This document shows positions 12,142 through 22,870 of a DNA stretch of 64,000 nucleotides, one piece after another. How positions within the stretch are numbered: the stretch's first letter is position 1; every line of letters starts with the position of its first letter. Location: NCBI GenBank assembly GCA_025201765.1, contig MU623347.1:434001-498000 (forward strand), written 5' to 3'. A program made the position numbers and the translations under genes. The notes beneath the pieces were generated by a model. It searched no databases. It was not told where the DNA came from and worked only from the letters and a program-made list of their open reading frames with translations. The DNA is from Daldinia sp. FL1419 (lineage: Eukaryota; Ascomycota; Sordariomycetes; Xylariales; Hypoxylaceae).

Positions 12142-14341
12142 ATGGATACACTACTGTAAGTACAATATGCTTACTTGACAATCGTCTTGACGTTTGGGCG
12201 TGCTTTTGGTATGGGTCCTTGGACTATAAGTTCAGGGTGGCGGGATGGATAGTTGGTCGATTTGCTCTCTCCATGAACATAGGTGTATGCTCCTATACAC
12301 TTGCCCCTGTCCTAAGGGTAGGATTAAGAACTTCGCCTTGGGAAAGACCTTTTTTGGTAGGACAGGATTCGGCTCCTATTAGTTTTGCCATTTGCGTACA
12401 CACACTATCCCCCATCGTTGGGTTTGCCCTGATCCCCTGTCCCTTGTCCCTTTTAGGGGATCAAAGACACAAAGCTCACCCGAGCGTAATTCTGATGCCA
12501 AGAAACGCCTGATACTAACTGAGATAGTACTGCGGATATTGCCGCGAATGCTCCAAGGTACCGGCGTAAGAGCAGCACTTTTATTGATGGCATTCACGAT
12601 GTCCCGGAAGACGGTGACAGGGCCCCGGCGCAGTTGTATAGCACTATGTCGGGGAGACTTTTTCACTCCGGTCGTATTGCGATTGTCATGGTGGGACTTC
12701 CTGCTCGAGGGAAGACGTAGGTCCAGTGTTCTCTATACATGTTACGCAAGCGCTAACGTTCCTATAGTCATATTGCTGTCTCGTTAGCACGGTATCTACA
12801 GTGGTACGTTAGTTGTCCTGGTGTTACGAGTTGAGGCTCATATGTTCTAGGTTAGGTGTAAAGACGCGAATTTTCCACCTCGGTGATTACCGCCGAGCTA
12901 CTGTTGGCCAAGGTGGCCATGTGCCTGAGGATTATTTCTATCCCAACGCCTCTCCGTCTTCGGTTGTCTTGCGCCAGAAGATCCTTAAAAAGTGCCGTGA
13001 AGACATTTACGGTTGGCTCAACCACGAAAATGGCCAGGTGGCAATATACGATGCAGTAAACCCCACCGCAAGTGGTCGGCGCTCGTTAGCCAAAGAATTC
13101 GCGAAGCATGACGTTCAGGTAAGGTGTTACCCACAAAAGTATTCCCAGTTAAAAGACCAGCGTTAATGATACCATAGACTCTATTCTTAGAATCCTACGT
13201 TGACGACGAAAACCTCCTTCGAGAGAACGCACGTAATGTTAAAATCGGTTCTCCCGATGTTCGACCCCCAAGTTTTCCTCTTTAAATAAAGCACCACTAA
13301 CATCCACAGTTTGCCAATATGGATCCTGACGAAGCTGCTAATCTTTACCTGACACGCATGGAGACCAAGATACCGACGTTCGAAACTATGGACGAAAAAG
13401 AACTGAACTATATTAAAATGATTAACGCAGGACAGAAATTCTTCTACAACAACGTATCATTTAACTACCTTTCTCATCGTATCGTCTTCTACCTCACCAA
13501 TACACACATCAAGTCTCGAGCAACATTTTTCGTCCGACCTGGTACTGCCACGGACGAAGAAAGCTATAAAGCAGACCCGCCCTTGTCTGAAGAGGGTGAG
13601 AAATATGCCAGGGTGATGACAGAAACGGTGATCAAGCACCGCGAGCAAGAACGAGCTAACCGTATTGCGGGGGGAGGATCTGATCAACCGCTACGACCAC
13701 TGACAGTATGGTGCTCAACACGTATGCGTACCATGCAAACAGCGGATGTTTTCAAGGAGCTTGGATACAAGGTACGCCAGCGAAGTCAGATGGCTCAAAT
13801 CAACCCAGGTGTTTGCGAGAGGTTGAGTGAGCGCGCAATCCGCCGTCTTTACCCTGATGAAGTAGAGAAGCATGAGCTTGATCCTTATCACCACCGTTAT
13901 CCCCGCGCCGAGTCTTACCACGATCTCGCCGTACGACTCGAGCCAATCATTCTAGAGCTTGAACGTGAGCAGAATGACCTACTTATAATCGCCCACGAGA
14001 GCGTCCTGAGAGTACTATATGCGTATCTGATGCACTGCAGCACTATGGACATCCCTAATCTGAAGTTCCCACGGAATGAGATTATCGAGGTCATCCCAGG
14101 CGCATACCAGAACGATGCGAAGCGTATCCATATTCCCGGCCTCGACCCTAGAACGGTCCCTGGCTCCCCTGAGGACATACGTATTCCCGTTCCAGACAGT
14201 GACGTTAGTACCCCAGCACCGCTTCCAGGTGGCGGCCTCTCGGCGCCTGCAGTGCCACCTATCACCATCGAAAAACCCCCTGAGAAAGTAGTCAACACAG
14301 CAGCCGAAGCCGTCAGAGATAAGATTACGGATGAAGATTAG
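12142..14341 (+). CDS. 6-phosphofructo-2-kinase (PFK26/PFKFB type) with altered bisphosphatase active site
   Basis: Makes fructose 2,6-bisphosphate, the cytosolic activator of glycolysis and inhibitor of gluconeogenesis. Six exons: 12142-12155, 12528-12716, 12768-12803, 12851-13118, 13178-13258 and 13310-14341, giving 539 aa. The kinase half shows the Walker A motif GLPARGKT (residues 61-68), FHLGDYRR, the YDAVNPTASGRR segment and FLESYVDD. The C-terminal half is a histidine-phosphatase-fold fructose-2,6-bisphosphatase domain, but the RHG motif reads RPG (R272-P273-G274), so the phospho-accepting histidine is missing. The later His425 (IIAHES) and the RYPRAESYHDL segment remain. Kinase-only activity is therefore inferred, as in yeast Pfk26, where the same histidine is also replaced. 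The tail has several Ser/Thr-Pro sites. Intron 1 (372 bp) is far longer than the others (47-59 bp). Confidence 0.93.
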
Positions 14342-15797
14342 ATCATGTTGAAACCCAATATAGATAATCATCAAAATACCAGGCACTTTATACCAATATG
14401 ATAGGCTTCCTATATAACGCCCCCAAGATAGGGTTATGATGAGAGACGTATTCGGGCGACTATACGGTTCTCTGAGCACGGGCTACTATATTGTCACAGC
14501 TCTATAGCATCGCGACAACTAGGTATTAAGGGCAAAACTAACTATTGGTGCTCCCTGGGAGAAGAGAAAAAGCCGTTGGTTCACGCCAATATCCAGGACT
14601 TTTATTAGACTACTTACAAATAGCCGTCACGAATGGCCATCTAATATTATGCTCAATACAAACCAAGCAATTATCAAGTTGATTATAATATTGACTTACC
14701 TAGTTCTAATGTAAATTCTCGAAGGAATTCAAGCGGAACAGGCAATTATCGTGTGTAAAATCCAACTGTATAAACTATTCCAGCTGAGGTATCCAACTTA
14801 ACGATTATAGTCTATTTACTACAGAGGCGATAATTGCGCATAAGCGAATGTAAAGAGAACCCTCTCAAAAGAGCCCTGGGCCCCTTAAGATATCCTTGAT
14901 CCCATGATAACTTAGTATAAGCTACTCGGTCGACACCCGTGTTATCTAACATAGCTGCCAAAGATTACCAAGATACCCGAGGTGCTCGTCGTTCGATTAG
15001 GTATTGGGGCAGGTATCCACCCCTCTATGAGGCCTTCCTCCCGGAGGGTATCCATCCAGTCCAACCCGCTCCGCTCCGACAGTGGCCCCCTTCGGTCCTC
15101 TCCGTGGTAGAGCGGACCGGGGCTCACGCAACGGGGCCGCATCTCCGTGTTCCCGCCAGCGGCCCCAGAACGCAGCTGCTCTCCGTACCCCTCCGAGGTT
15201 GTACAGACCCCCTTTGAGAGTCCTCCGCCCGGATATGGGCCCATGCCGCCGACCCGAGCCGGACTCTGGTGTTATACCAGCATACCACGTACCTACATTA
15301 TTCAGTCCCCGCAAAATTACCAACACCGCCCGTCGCTCCCGAGACTTACTGTGGATTGAGGCGCACGTGCTACACTCCTTATGATGGTAAAAATCTAAAC
15401 TTAAGGAATATACGAACCTCAGGGAGAGAGAAACAGGGTTTTCTGCTAGGCGTAGAAGCTTAGGGGTATATATAAGGTAGTGTTCGACGCGCTTTACGAC
15501 CTTCGGACAGTTTTACGGGATAGCTTTTACGATCAAAATGTAGTAGAAGACCTATCTTGATACATACGCTATCTAAAAAGACGCCGTTTGAATGCTGTCC
15601 AGGTAATTACCCATTTTCCACCGCACCGTATTAATGCAATATATTTCAACGCAACATTCGCTTATTACCTGAGTGTGCCCGCAGATTCATCTCTTACTTT
15701 TTGAGTTCCTTGCGGCAAATATCGTGTATCACCAACGCCTGCCGGGTATCTTGTTTCTAAAATCAATAGTCCAACCCATCCGCTTGAAGTCATAGCA
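14342..15797. other. Convergent 3' intergenic region with a GC-rich patch
   Basis: Between the stops of PFK-2 (+) and the USP gene (-). Most is AT-rich with no gene. From about 14990 to 15380 the GC content rises and three overlapping plus-strand frames are open, described in a separate entry. Confidence 0.55.
14939..15384 (+). pseudogene. Possible decayed Pro/Tyr-rich coding fragment
   Basis: Three plus-strand frames are open here in turn (14939-15217, 15147-15359, 15082-15384). The first half of one frame (YWGRYPPLYEAF, GIHPVQPAP) and the second half of another (PYPSEVVQTPFESPPPGYG) share the same Pro- and Tyr-rich character. This suggests one low-complexity coding region broken by a frameshift. 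No family was recognised. High GC alone can also keep several frames open, so this is tentative. Confidence 0.25.
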
Positions 15798-18560
15798 CTA
15801 CTGGACTATATAGTATTCGAAGTCAGCGTATATACTTGTAAAGAATCATGAAGAAAAGAGAGAAAATATCGATATGCTTACCAATGCATTCCCTATCTGG
15901 CATATTAGTCTTCTTGCTATCCTTCCCCTTCCCCTTGTCGAGATGCGCTTTTAGCTTCCCCTTTTTTGGCGTGGGCGTACCATCCGCATTAGTTTCTTTT
16001 ACCCGTTCTTTTTCAACATTCTCTACAAACTCGTAGTCATCTTCAGTCTCCATTGATGTCGAGTCTCGTAATGGCTCTTTGCTCGATTTCATAAATACGC
16101 CGAACCTTGTGACAGATAGGCTCTTACGACTTTCGCCGGCTTGACTCTGTGGTCTACTTTTATTGCCACCTCTGAATCTCGCGGCAGCCCGGCTAAGTCT
16201 TTGAGCTGTAGTCTCCTCGCTAGGCGTAACGGCCGGCGAAGGTCCCTCGGATACAGCTATGGGACTTGGAAGATTAGAATCAGTATAAATACTGCCTCGT
16301 CGGGATACGCTAAGGAATCCATCCTCATCTGCGAAGCTGCGACGTGGCGGCGGCTCTAGTTCCGCCGAAAATCGTATCCCGCCGTTGATTAAGGGCTGAG
16401 GGGCTAAGCTATCAAAGTAGCTGCTTGGTCGACGCGAAACCGGAAGTTTCTCTAGGCTTTGCGCCGCCGACGATTCCGAATTAGTTAAATTGAGGGCCGC
16501 GTCGTCGTATGATGGAGGTTCTACGTCTGTGCTTTCGGTCGAACTGGCTGCTACCTCTACAATTGGGACAATCTGGTAGAAAAGCAAGTAAGGCATCTCA
16601 TCCTTAAGTGATTGTTTTATGTCGTCAACAAGAGTTACCCGGTTTTCGACCGCGAGGTCGTCGAACTTGACCCACTGTGCCTCTTCGTAGTCTGGTGGTG
16701 GATCATTATCGTGTCTGCGGTTATCAGTGAGAAGCTTGGGGGCGACACGACAAAAGGAGACATAGTGGCCGGAATGTAGCGAGTCCCCCCGGTGACAGAC
16801 CACGGATTGAAGCACGAGCTTGTACTCAGCGGCAAGTCCGCTTTCTTCTACGTGTCTCTCGTCAACGATGAAATGCGGTAACCTCAGACTGTCGGGAATA
16901 TCGATATATGTGTTCTGTCGTTTCATATCACCGTTCCTATCCATCATATAGCGCTTTAGGCAGATCCCGACGACAGGCCGCTGACTAAAATGTCGTGCGA
17001 CCTCCAGATCGCTCTCAGGTTCCTTATTCGCAGGGGAATGCCAAGCTATGATCTATATTAGTTTCGTAACACTTACGGGAGAGTAGGCCATCATACGTAT
17101 GAGTCTAAAAAATTGCCAAGCGGGTATAGTTACGGCCCTAACAACCGATGCTGTCTTCTTGGCTCTCTGAAACAAGCTTGCAGTATCAGATTCGGATTCG
17201 GAAGACTTTCCTTGCTCATCCACAACGACTCGTTGAATTATACTTTCCGTTCGACTCCTATGTGGCCGCAATACCGGCTGAGACCCTGAAGTTTCTGCTT
17301 CAGACTCCGTTTGAAGACCGGAGAAATGAGGTTCTTGGGCTATCGTCCACCTTCGCTCCAAATGAGGGCCATTCTCGGATCCAGGCGTCACGCATTCTTG
17401 TTGATCTTCCTCGGTAACAAGCCGAATCGTACTTGTAGGTTCGTTGGAAGTATCGGGAGGTTGTAAATTCGGTACTGGGTCGGACCGTTCTATCTTCTTT
17501 TCTTCTAAGCTGTCTCTCAGAACATCCACCTGGGAGTTGAAGTATTCCTCTAAGCAGTCCTCTAATCTGATTCCTTTGCCATTGTTATCCGGTGGCACGG
17601 CGAGGTTTAAGAGTCTTTCGTATACAACTTTGTGATCCGCGTCATCGTTCTTTCCTTGATGAAATAAGTCGACTTGTAAAGTAAGGAGTGGAAGTTGAAG
17701 AGTCTCTGTGATAAATGCGAAGGCTTCGGATGTGTCTTGCTGTTCCAGTAATTGTGCGTCTCTCCAACCACATGCGGCCAGGGCGTCTTGAATATGTTGG
17801 GTCTGCCCAATATTAGCTTCGTCGTAGATAGACGCGGACAAGGAAATAAGCAAGATACCCACCATATCAGTCTCAATTAACTTGCCGCTTCTTAGCATGT
17901 TTACCCATAATCGTAACAGTGCGGCTAACTTTCTCTGTGGTTCATCCATAGAGTCGCTTTTCAGCATGCATTCGAAGGATTCTAGCTTAGCAAACATAGC
18001 AAAGAGCAGCGCGTCGAGATAGCAGGTTACGTTTCCTCGGTTCTCAGCGCCGAGCATGTGGACCGAGGGGTTGTAGCTAAGAATCTTGCCGGAAAGGGAG
18101 ACTTGCTGTAACAACAACAACTCCATAGCCTTTTCGACATCGCCGGAAGAATATTTGGAGTTAAGGACATATCGAATCTGATCGTCGCTTAAGATAGGAA
18201 AGTCTAAGTCGGCAACTCGTCGTCGTATGTCGTCAATCTATTGGAATGGACGGTTAGGTTTGCTCGAAGCGCAAGTAATTGTCGAAGCTGCGTTAACGCA
18301 CCTTGGCTCCCTCCTTTTCTCGCTCCGTGTCTGCGCTTGTAGACTGTCGAGATTCAGGTTTGAACATGCCAAAGAAAGCTTCGGCTGATAGAGGACGATG
18401 TTGCTAAGGATATGTAGTTAGAATATAGGTTACCTATCAATATGGAGACGTGACAAATCCAATGTTACCTTACCTTATGGGCCGGATCGGACGATCTATT
18501 GCGACGGTGACCATTCTTCTCGCGGCGACTGAGGAATTTCCTAGGAATGCCGGTCTTCAT
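15798..18560 (-). CDS. Ubiquitin-specific protease (UCH/USP family) with C-terminal CAAX box
   Basis: Deubiquitinating cysteine protease of 833 aa. Exons on the minus strand are 18474-18560, 18302-18403, 17097-18237, 15882-17045 and 15798-15805. Residues about 66-105 resemble a UBA/CUE-like helix bundle (DDQIRYVLNSKYSSGDVEKAMELL). The Cys box is ENRGNVTCYLDALLFAMF with Cys135, followed by a QD box (LLEQQDTSEAFAF) and the His box HRGDSLHSGHYVSFCR with His537, so the active site looks intact. Long Ser-rich inserts separate the boxes, and the region after the catalytic core is disordered and Lys-rich. Intron 3 was set at GTATGA...CATAG (51 bp) because the obvious inner GTAAGT would give a 24-nt intron. 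The last intron (15806-15881) joins ATT-G to TC-CAG-TAG, giving the C-terminus CIVQ, a consensus farnesylation motif. The closest named orthologue was not identified. Confidence 0.88.
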
Positions 18561-18714
18561 GGTGGGGTCTCGCAACATTGGAAAATTGACCGAGGGGGTC
18601 TAAGTTCAGGGGGGGAAATAAAAGGTGGTAGAGGTGGTGGGTGTCGATGATTCTTTTTTTTTTAAATTATTTTTTATGATTTACAACAGCACCAACCTTC
18701 GCTCATGTTCGTAT

Positions 18715-18918
18715 TTAATACTGCGCTGTGCGACGGCGGTAGGCGACTCCTCTTTCGGATTTCTCTTTTAAATCAAAAATTCGACGCTTTGAACTATCAC
18801 TGCCGATAGACGGGATGCCAAGCCTAGGTCGAGCGTCGATGCGACTGGGACTTGGTGCTAAGGCTGGAGATGATGGTGGTACGACAAGGGAATTTGCATG
18901 GTTTAAAATGATGTTCAA
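18715..18918 (-). CDS. Small ORF upstream of the USP gene, possible uORF
   Basis: A 67-codon frame from ATG 18918 (MNIILNHANSLVVPPSS...) to TAA, rich in Ser and Pro then basic, lying 155 bp upstream of the USP start on the same strand. It could be an upstream ORF in a long leader, a coding exon of an unrecognised small gene, or chance. No homologue is known to me. Confidence 0.2.
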   Translation of the reverse strand: MNIILNHANSLVVPPSSPALAPSPSRIDARPRLGIPSIGSDSSKRRIFDLKEKSERGVAYRRRTAQY

Positions 18919-20350
18919 GGTCGAGTTTGTTTAATTAGAAAGTGAAAAAAGAGAGGGCTGAGAGAAGGGTAAAAAGGGAAGAAAGACAAGAATAATTTTG
19001 TTTTTGATGCAACGGGAATTTGCAGCGGCCAAGAAAGGTTCAATGGCTGAAGAAGTAAAGTTTATGTGTGCAGCGGTAGCGGTTGGTAGTACGAATATTG
19101 AGGGGGCCTTTGCGCTGCGTGTAAAGTTCCTAACGAGAAGGACGAGTTGTTTCGCGTCAAGGGTCCCCCAAAAAAGAAGAGCTATGGTCGATCTAATATG
19201 GGGAACTATAAAGTTTGGTTGTACCCTTCGATCTTGATAATTTCGGAAATTTACCTTATATAATCGTATTCGCGTGATGCAAACTAAAGAAGAAGTAGCC
19301 TTTCCTTTCCTTTTTTTCTTTTGTAATAATATATATTTTGAAACCACGAGTCCTAATCAGGTAGTTGTGGAAAGATGTTTCTCGAATATAAGATGTAAGT
19401 ATTATGTAGGTAGGTAATAAAAGTAGGGCGCTAAGAAGCTAAGAGAGGTGGGTTGTGTAATGGGTTTTGTAAGTCGATAGGAGGAAAGGAGGAAAGAATG
19501 AAACAAAAAGGGTCAGATCCGAAGCAAGTTTCTTTCAAAGTGGCAGAAAAGACTAAATTTATTTCATTCCTTCTACTCGGATACTTACTAGTATGGTTAG
19601 AAGGTACAAATGTATAGTACCTACATAAAGTTCATTGGAAATGTATATGAAGATCCATGGATGTCGCAGGCGCAACTCTAAATCAGGTACTAGGTCTAGG
19701 CTAACACGTAACTCAGAAAAGAATGTCAAAATGCAACTTCTTGGTCGAGTACATATTAGTGCAAAATCAAGAGCGGCACTTAGCAGATTTTCTCAGGACG
19801 AGCGAAATCAATAGTATGTAAGTAAAATCAACCTTGAATAATATACCTCTATGTGCCCCCCTCGTAGTACCTATGCTCATATGTCACCCGTATACCGCCC
19901 GTATAGGTAACCCCATACCTAAGACGTCGTAGAACCTTTTTTTTCCATAAGTAGAAGTCTAGAAGGGCCGTTTCTCCCATTTCATTGGCGGACCTCGGCG
20001 CTGCAGGCAATCGAATAAGATCTCATTGTTCTTCACTAGCCGCTTAGGTATGTACTACCTGGCTTTAAACGGGTGCATCTAATAAGTTTCAATCCTTCGG
20101 CCGGCGATCTATTTGGTTAATTACCCGTGGGTTTTAAGAATGATATAGGTTGAATTATCCAGATCAACGAAGCTAAATTCTTTATGGAATCAAGTACGAA
20201 TTCGAAAGTAACTCCAGTGAAATACGTAATTAATCTAGGAATTATTGAAGCCTACTAGGAACACTAGTAGGTATACAATACAGACCTATATTACCCTAGG
20301 AGGTACCCAAGTCGAAGCTAAGCTACCTCTTTACTAGCCTAGGCAGCGCC

Positions 20351-20390
20351 ATACATACCTAGGTACCTACCTACCTAGGTACGTAGGTAA
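20351..20390. repeat. Dense TACCTAGGTA/ACCTACCT palindromic tract
   Basis: Consecutive ACCTAGGTA, CCTACCTACC and ACGTAGGTA words overlap, giving a self-complementary stretch. The same words recur elsewhere in the window (24718-24776, 33545-33715, 42735-42755, 53785-53815), almost always in intergenic DNA. Confidence 0.8.
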
Positions 20391-21348
20391 CATTTATTTA
20401 CACGATACCATGCTGTTTTTCAGCCTTACCGTTGTCAGCTTTCCGTATCTCGTGATGCATCCATACGCTATATATGTACGTAATAAATGCCTCCCGCAAA
20501 CCCAGATATCTGGTTATTCTGTGTGGTCCCATGCTACAAAAATATTTGTACTTGCCCGTTTGTGCCGTTACCTGTGAGCACGCATCGTGATGCAATACCG
20601 AAAGAAGACAAGCTAGTATCCGTAGCTATTACACCTAATAGCGCTATGATGGAGGGCTCATCAGCTGATCGACATACCACCGCACTGTCGGGTGCTATTA
20701 GTATCCCGAACTTCCTCGGTTTGTAAGCTAAATAGAACTTATGTTAGGTGACGATATATATTATGTATTATCGGTCGATCTATTTCGATTTGTATATTAC
20801 GAGTTGTTGGTGATGTAAAGTGAATTTGCCTCAACCCTGTATTATACAAGATCATTTGGATAGGCCACTTGGCGCACGTAGTACGTGTGATAGGCACCTA
20901 GGCAGTGGTAATCATGGATGATTAGCAGTTGCCTGCAGAATTGATAGAAATAATAAGACCGAATGAAATGAATTACAATGTTATTAGACTCTTCGTACAA
21001 CTAGCACATATCATGCAAGAGTGTCCCTGCCTGGATACATATGTAGTACATAGTATCATATATCGATAAGAAATAAATTTCGGATCATACCTACCTAGTT
21101 AGTACCAGGTACTACCTAACGTGGGGTTGGGATTATTGATGTAAAAGATACCTAGCCAATCATTCAGCTAGAAACTTTACAATTCTAATCGGATTAGTGG
21201 TTTTACCGAAAAAGTTTCCCGAGCTGTGGAACCCGTGGGAAGAGATATGCACCTAGGAAATTTCCGCCCATCTGAGGTTTTGAGGCCGTAGATCGATTGC
21301 GCCGAGTCGGCTACAAGGAATTCGGTGTCGGAGCGCACAAATATAACA

Positions 21349-22591
21349 ATGGCAGCTCTTAGGGAAACTCCTCGGGCTGGCCGCCAGCTACTTGGTACGG
21401 CATCTCGCTGGATGCCTTGCTCGGTCACCCTTCAAAGATGTGCGTCTACCGATTCTACGCCCGCGATCCCAGACATTGAGGAGGATTCTGGCTTAACGAC
21501 GCCAATTGTTACGAGGGAAAACATTAAAATTACGGACCCGAGGAAGAGGGCAAGTCGAAGAAACTACGAACTGCCGCACGAGAGGTAGGCTCAAAATACC
21601 AAACGATACTATATAATAGAAAATTTAAGTAGAGGACCAAATTGCTAAATGTCAATTGCGTAGATACCGATATCATCCTCCTAAATATAACCGAGGACCT
21701 TTGCACCCAGTTCAACCGCCTCCGTCCTCGGATCCCGTTGCTCGAGATTTCTCCCCTGGACCCTTTAACCTCCCCCGATTAAAGCAAACCTTCCACTCGA
21801 CAACTGCTTCGGATATCATGACTTTAATGTACCAGCACACCCCCCCAGGGACGCCTGATAAACCCGAAAGGATACGGTTACGGGAATGGGATGATTCATC
21901 GCCCTACATGATCAATCGACCCAAGAGAGGGCCTCGTGGCGCTGACGTTCTCTTCCCACTTGAGAAGAATATCACATGGCGAAACATCCCCGAGATTAGA
22001 GCGGTACATCTAGCTATGTACATGCCTAAAGCGAAGAAGAACCCAGACCATATCACCGTGGGAAGGGCGGTGCTACGAACAATTACAGGTGTTCGTCCCG
22101 AGGTTACAACAACCAAGGCGAGTGTTTCCCAGTGGGGTATTGTTAAGGGCGACAGGACAGGCGTAAAATGCTCTCTATATGGAGATCAGGCCTACGAATT
22201 CATGGACAAGGTCATTCACCTGGTATTCCCCAAGATCAAAGACTGGAAGGGTATTGCCGGTACGTATCCCATGGCTATTCTAGGGAAATCAGGAATTGAC
22301 AAAAATCTAGGCACTAGCGGTGATAGCACCGGTAACATTAGCTGGGGTTTTGAGCCTCAGGATATGCTTTACTTCCCAGAAGTCGAAGCCAACTATTCTG
22401 TAAGTTCTTTGCCAAAAGAATAAGCTAGGCAACGAGATTGGCCGTTTACTTACGTGTGCGTATAGCTATACCCATCCAAGATGATAACTGGGTGCCGCAT
22501 GACCCTCGAAACAACGGCAAAGTCTGATAGGCATGCCAGAATACTCTGTATGAGTCTAGGTATTCCGTTCTACGGCAAGTTGGTGGACTAA
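21349..22591 (+). CDS. MRPL7: Mitochondrial ribosomal protein uL5m (MRPL7 type)
   Basis: Protein uL5 of the mitochondrial large ribosomal subunit, which contacts the central protuberance. Exons are 21349-21584, 21664-22399 and 22466-22591, with introns of 79 and 66 bp, giving 365 aa. The Arg-rich N-terminus (MAALRETPRAGRQLLG) fits a mitochondrial presequence. The uL5 core is seen in NIPEIRAVHLAMYMPKAK, AVLRTITGVRPEVT and YGDQAYEFMDKVIHLVFPKI. The third exon (YPSKMITGCRMTLETTAKSD, then SLGIPFYGKLVD) carries the conserved C-terminus. It is lost if the GTAAGT at 22400 is read through, which gives a false stop at 22423. The start was placed at the first ATG (21349) rather than an upstream GTG. 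The fungal protein is longer than bacterial L5 (about 180 aa), as usual for mitoribosomes. Confidence 0.95.
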
Positions 22592-22870
22592 GGGATAGCA
22601 TTCACGATCCCTTGAGATGTACATATTCATTGTCCTGCTTTGTTGGGATGGTGCTGTAGAGTAATACAGTTGTACAATATGCGGAATCACAAATCAAAAA
22701 GAATCGAAAGATGCGTGAAGTTGTTTAGTCTTTACAATTGTAGAAAACCGTGACTATCTCTTAAGTTGTATCATGACCACGTAGATCCCCCTTTTTGACT
22801 GACCCAGATTGTGCCCACCAACGCCGATGATGCCATGATTTTATGTCCCATATCCCCTTACCATCAAAAC

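Larger units (their letters stand above)
18561..21348. promoter_or_regulatory. Divergent intergenic region between the USP gene and uL5m
   Basis: 2.8 kb holding both promoters. Near the USP side a T-run lies at about 18652-18662 and a small minus-strand frame at 18715-18918. The centre has palindromic CCTAGG/TACCTACC words, densest at 20350-20390. No gene resembling a known family was found. Confidence 0.5.

Noticed and set aside
17053..17076. GTAAGT...ATATAG in the USP gene, an apparent 24-nt intron
   Set aside because: Too short to splice. The larger 51-bp intron 17046-17096 keeps the frame and restores the conserved FRLI-PWHSPANKE join.
22400..22423. Alternative end of uL5m by reading through GTAAGT to a TAA
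   Set aside because: Splicing to 22466 yields the conserved uL5 C-terminus, so the read-through stop is an artefact.
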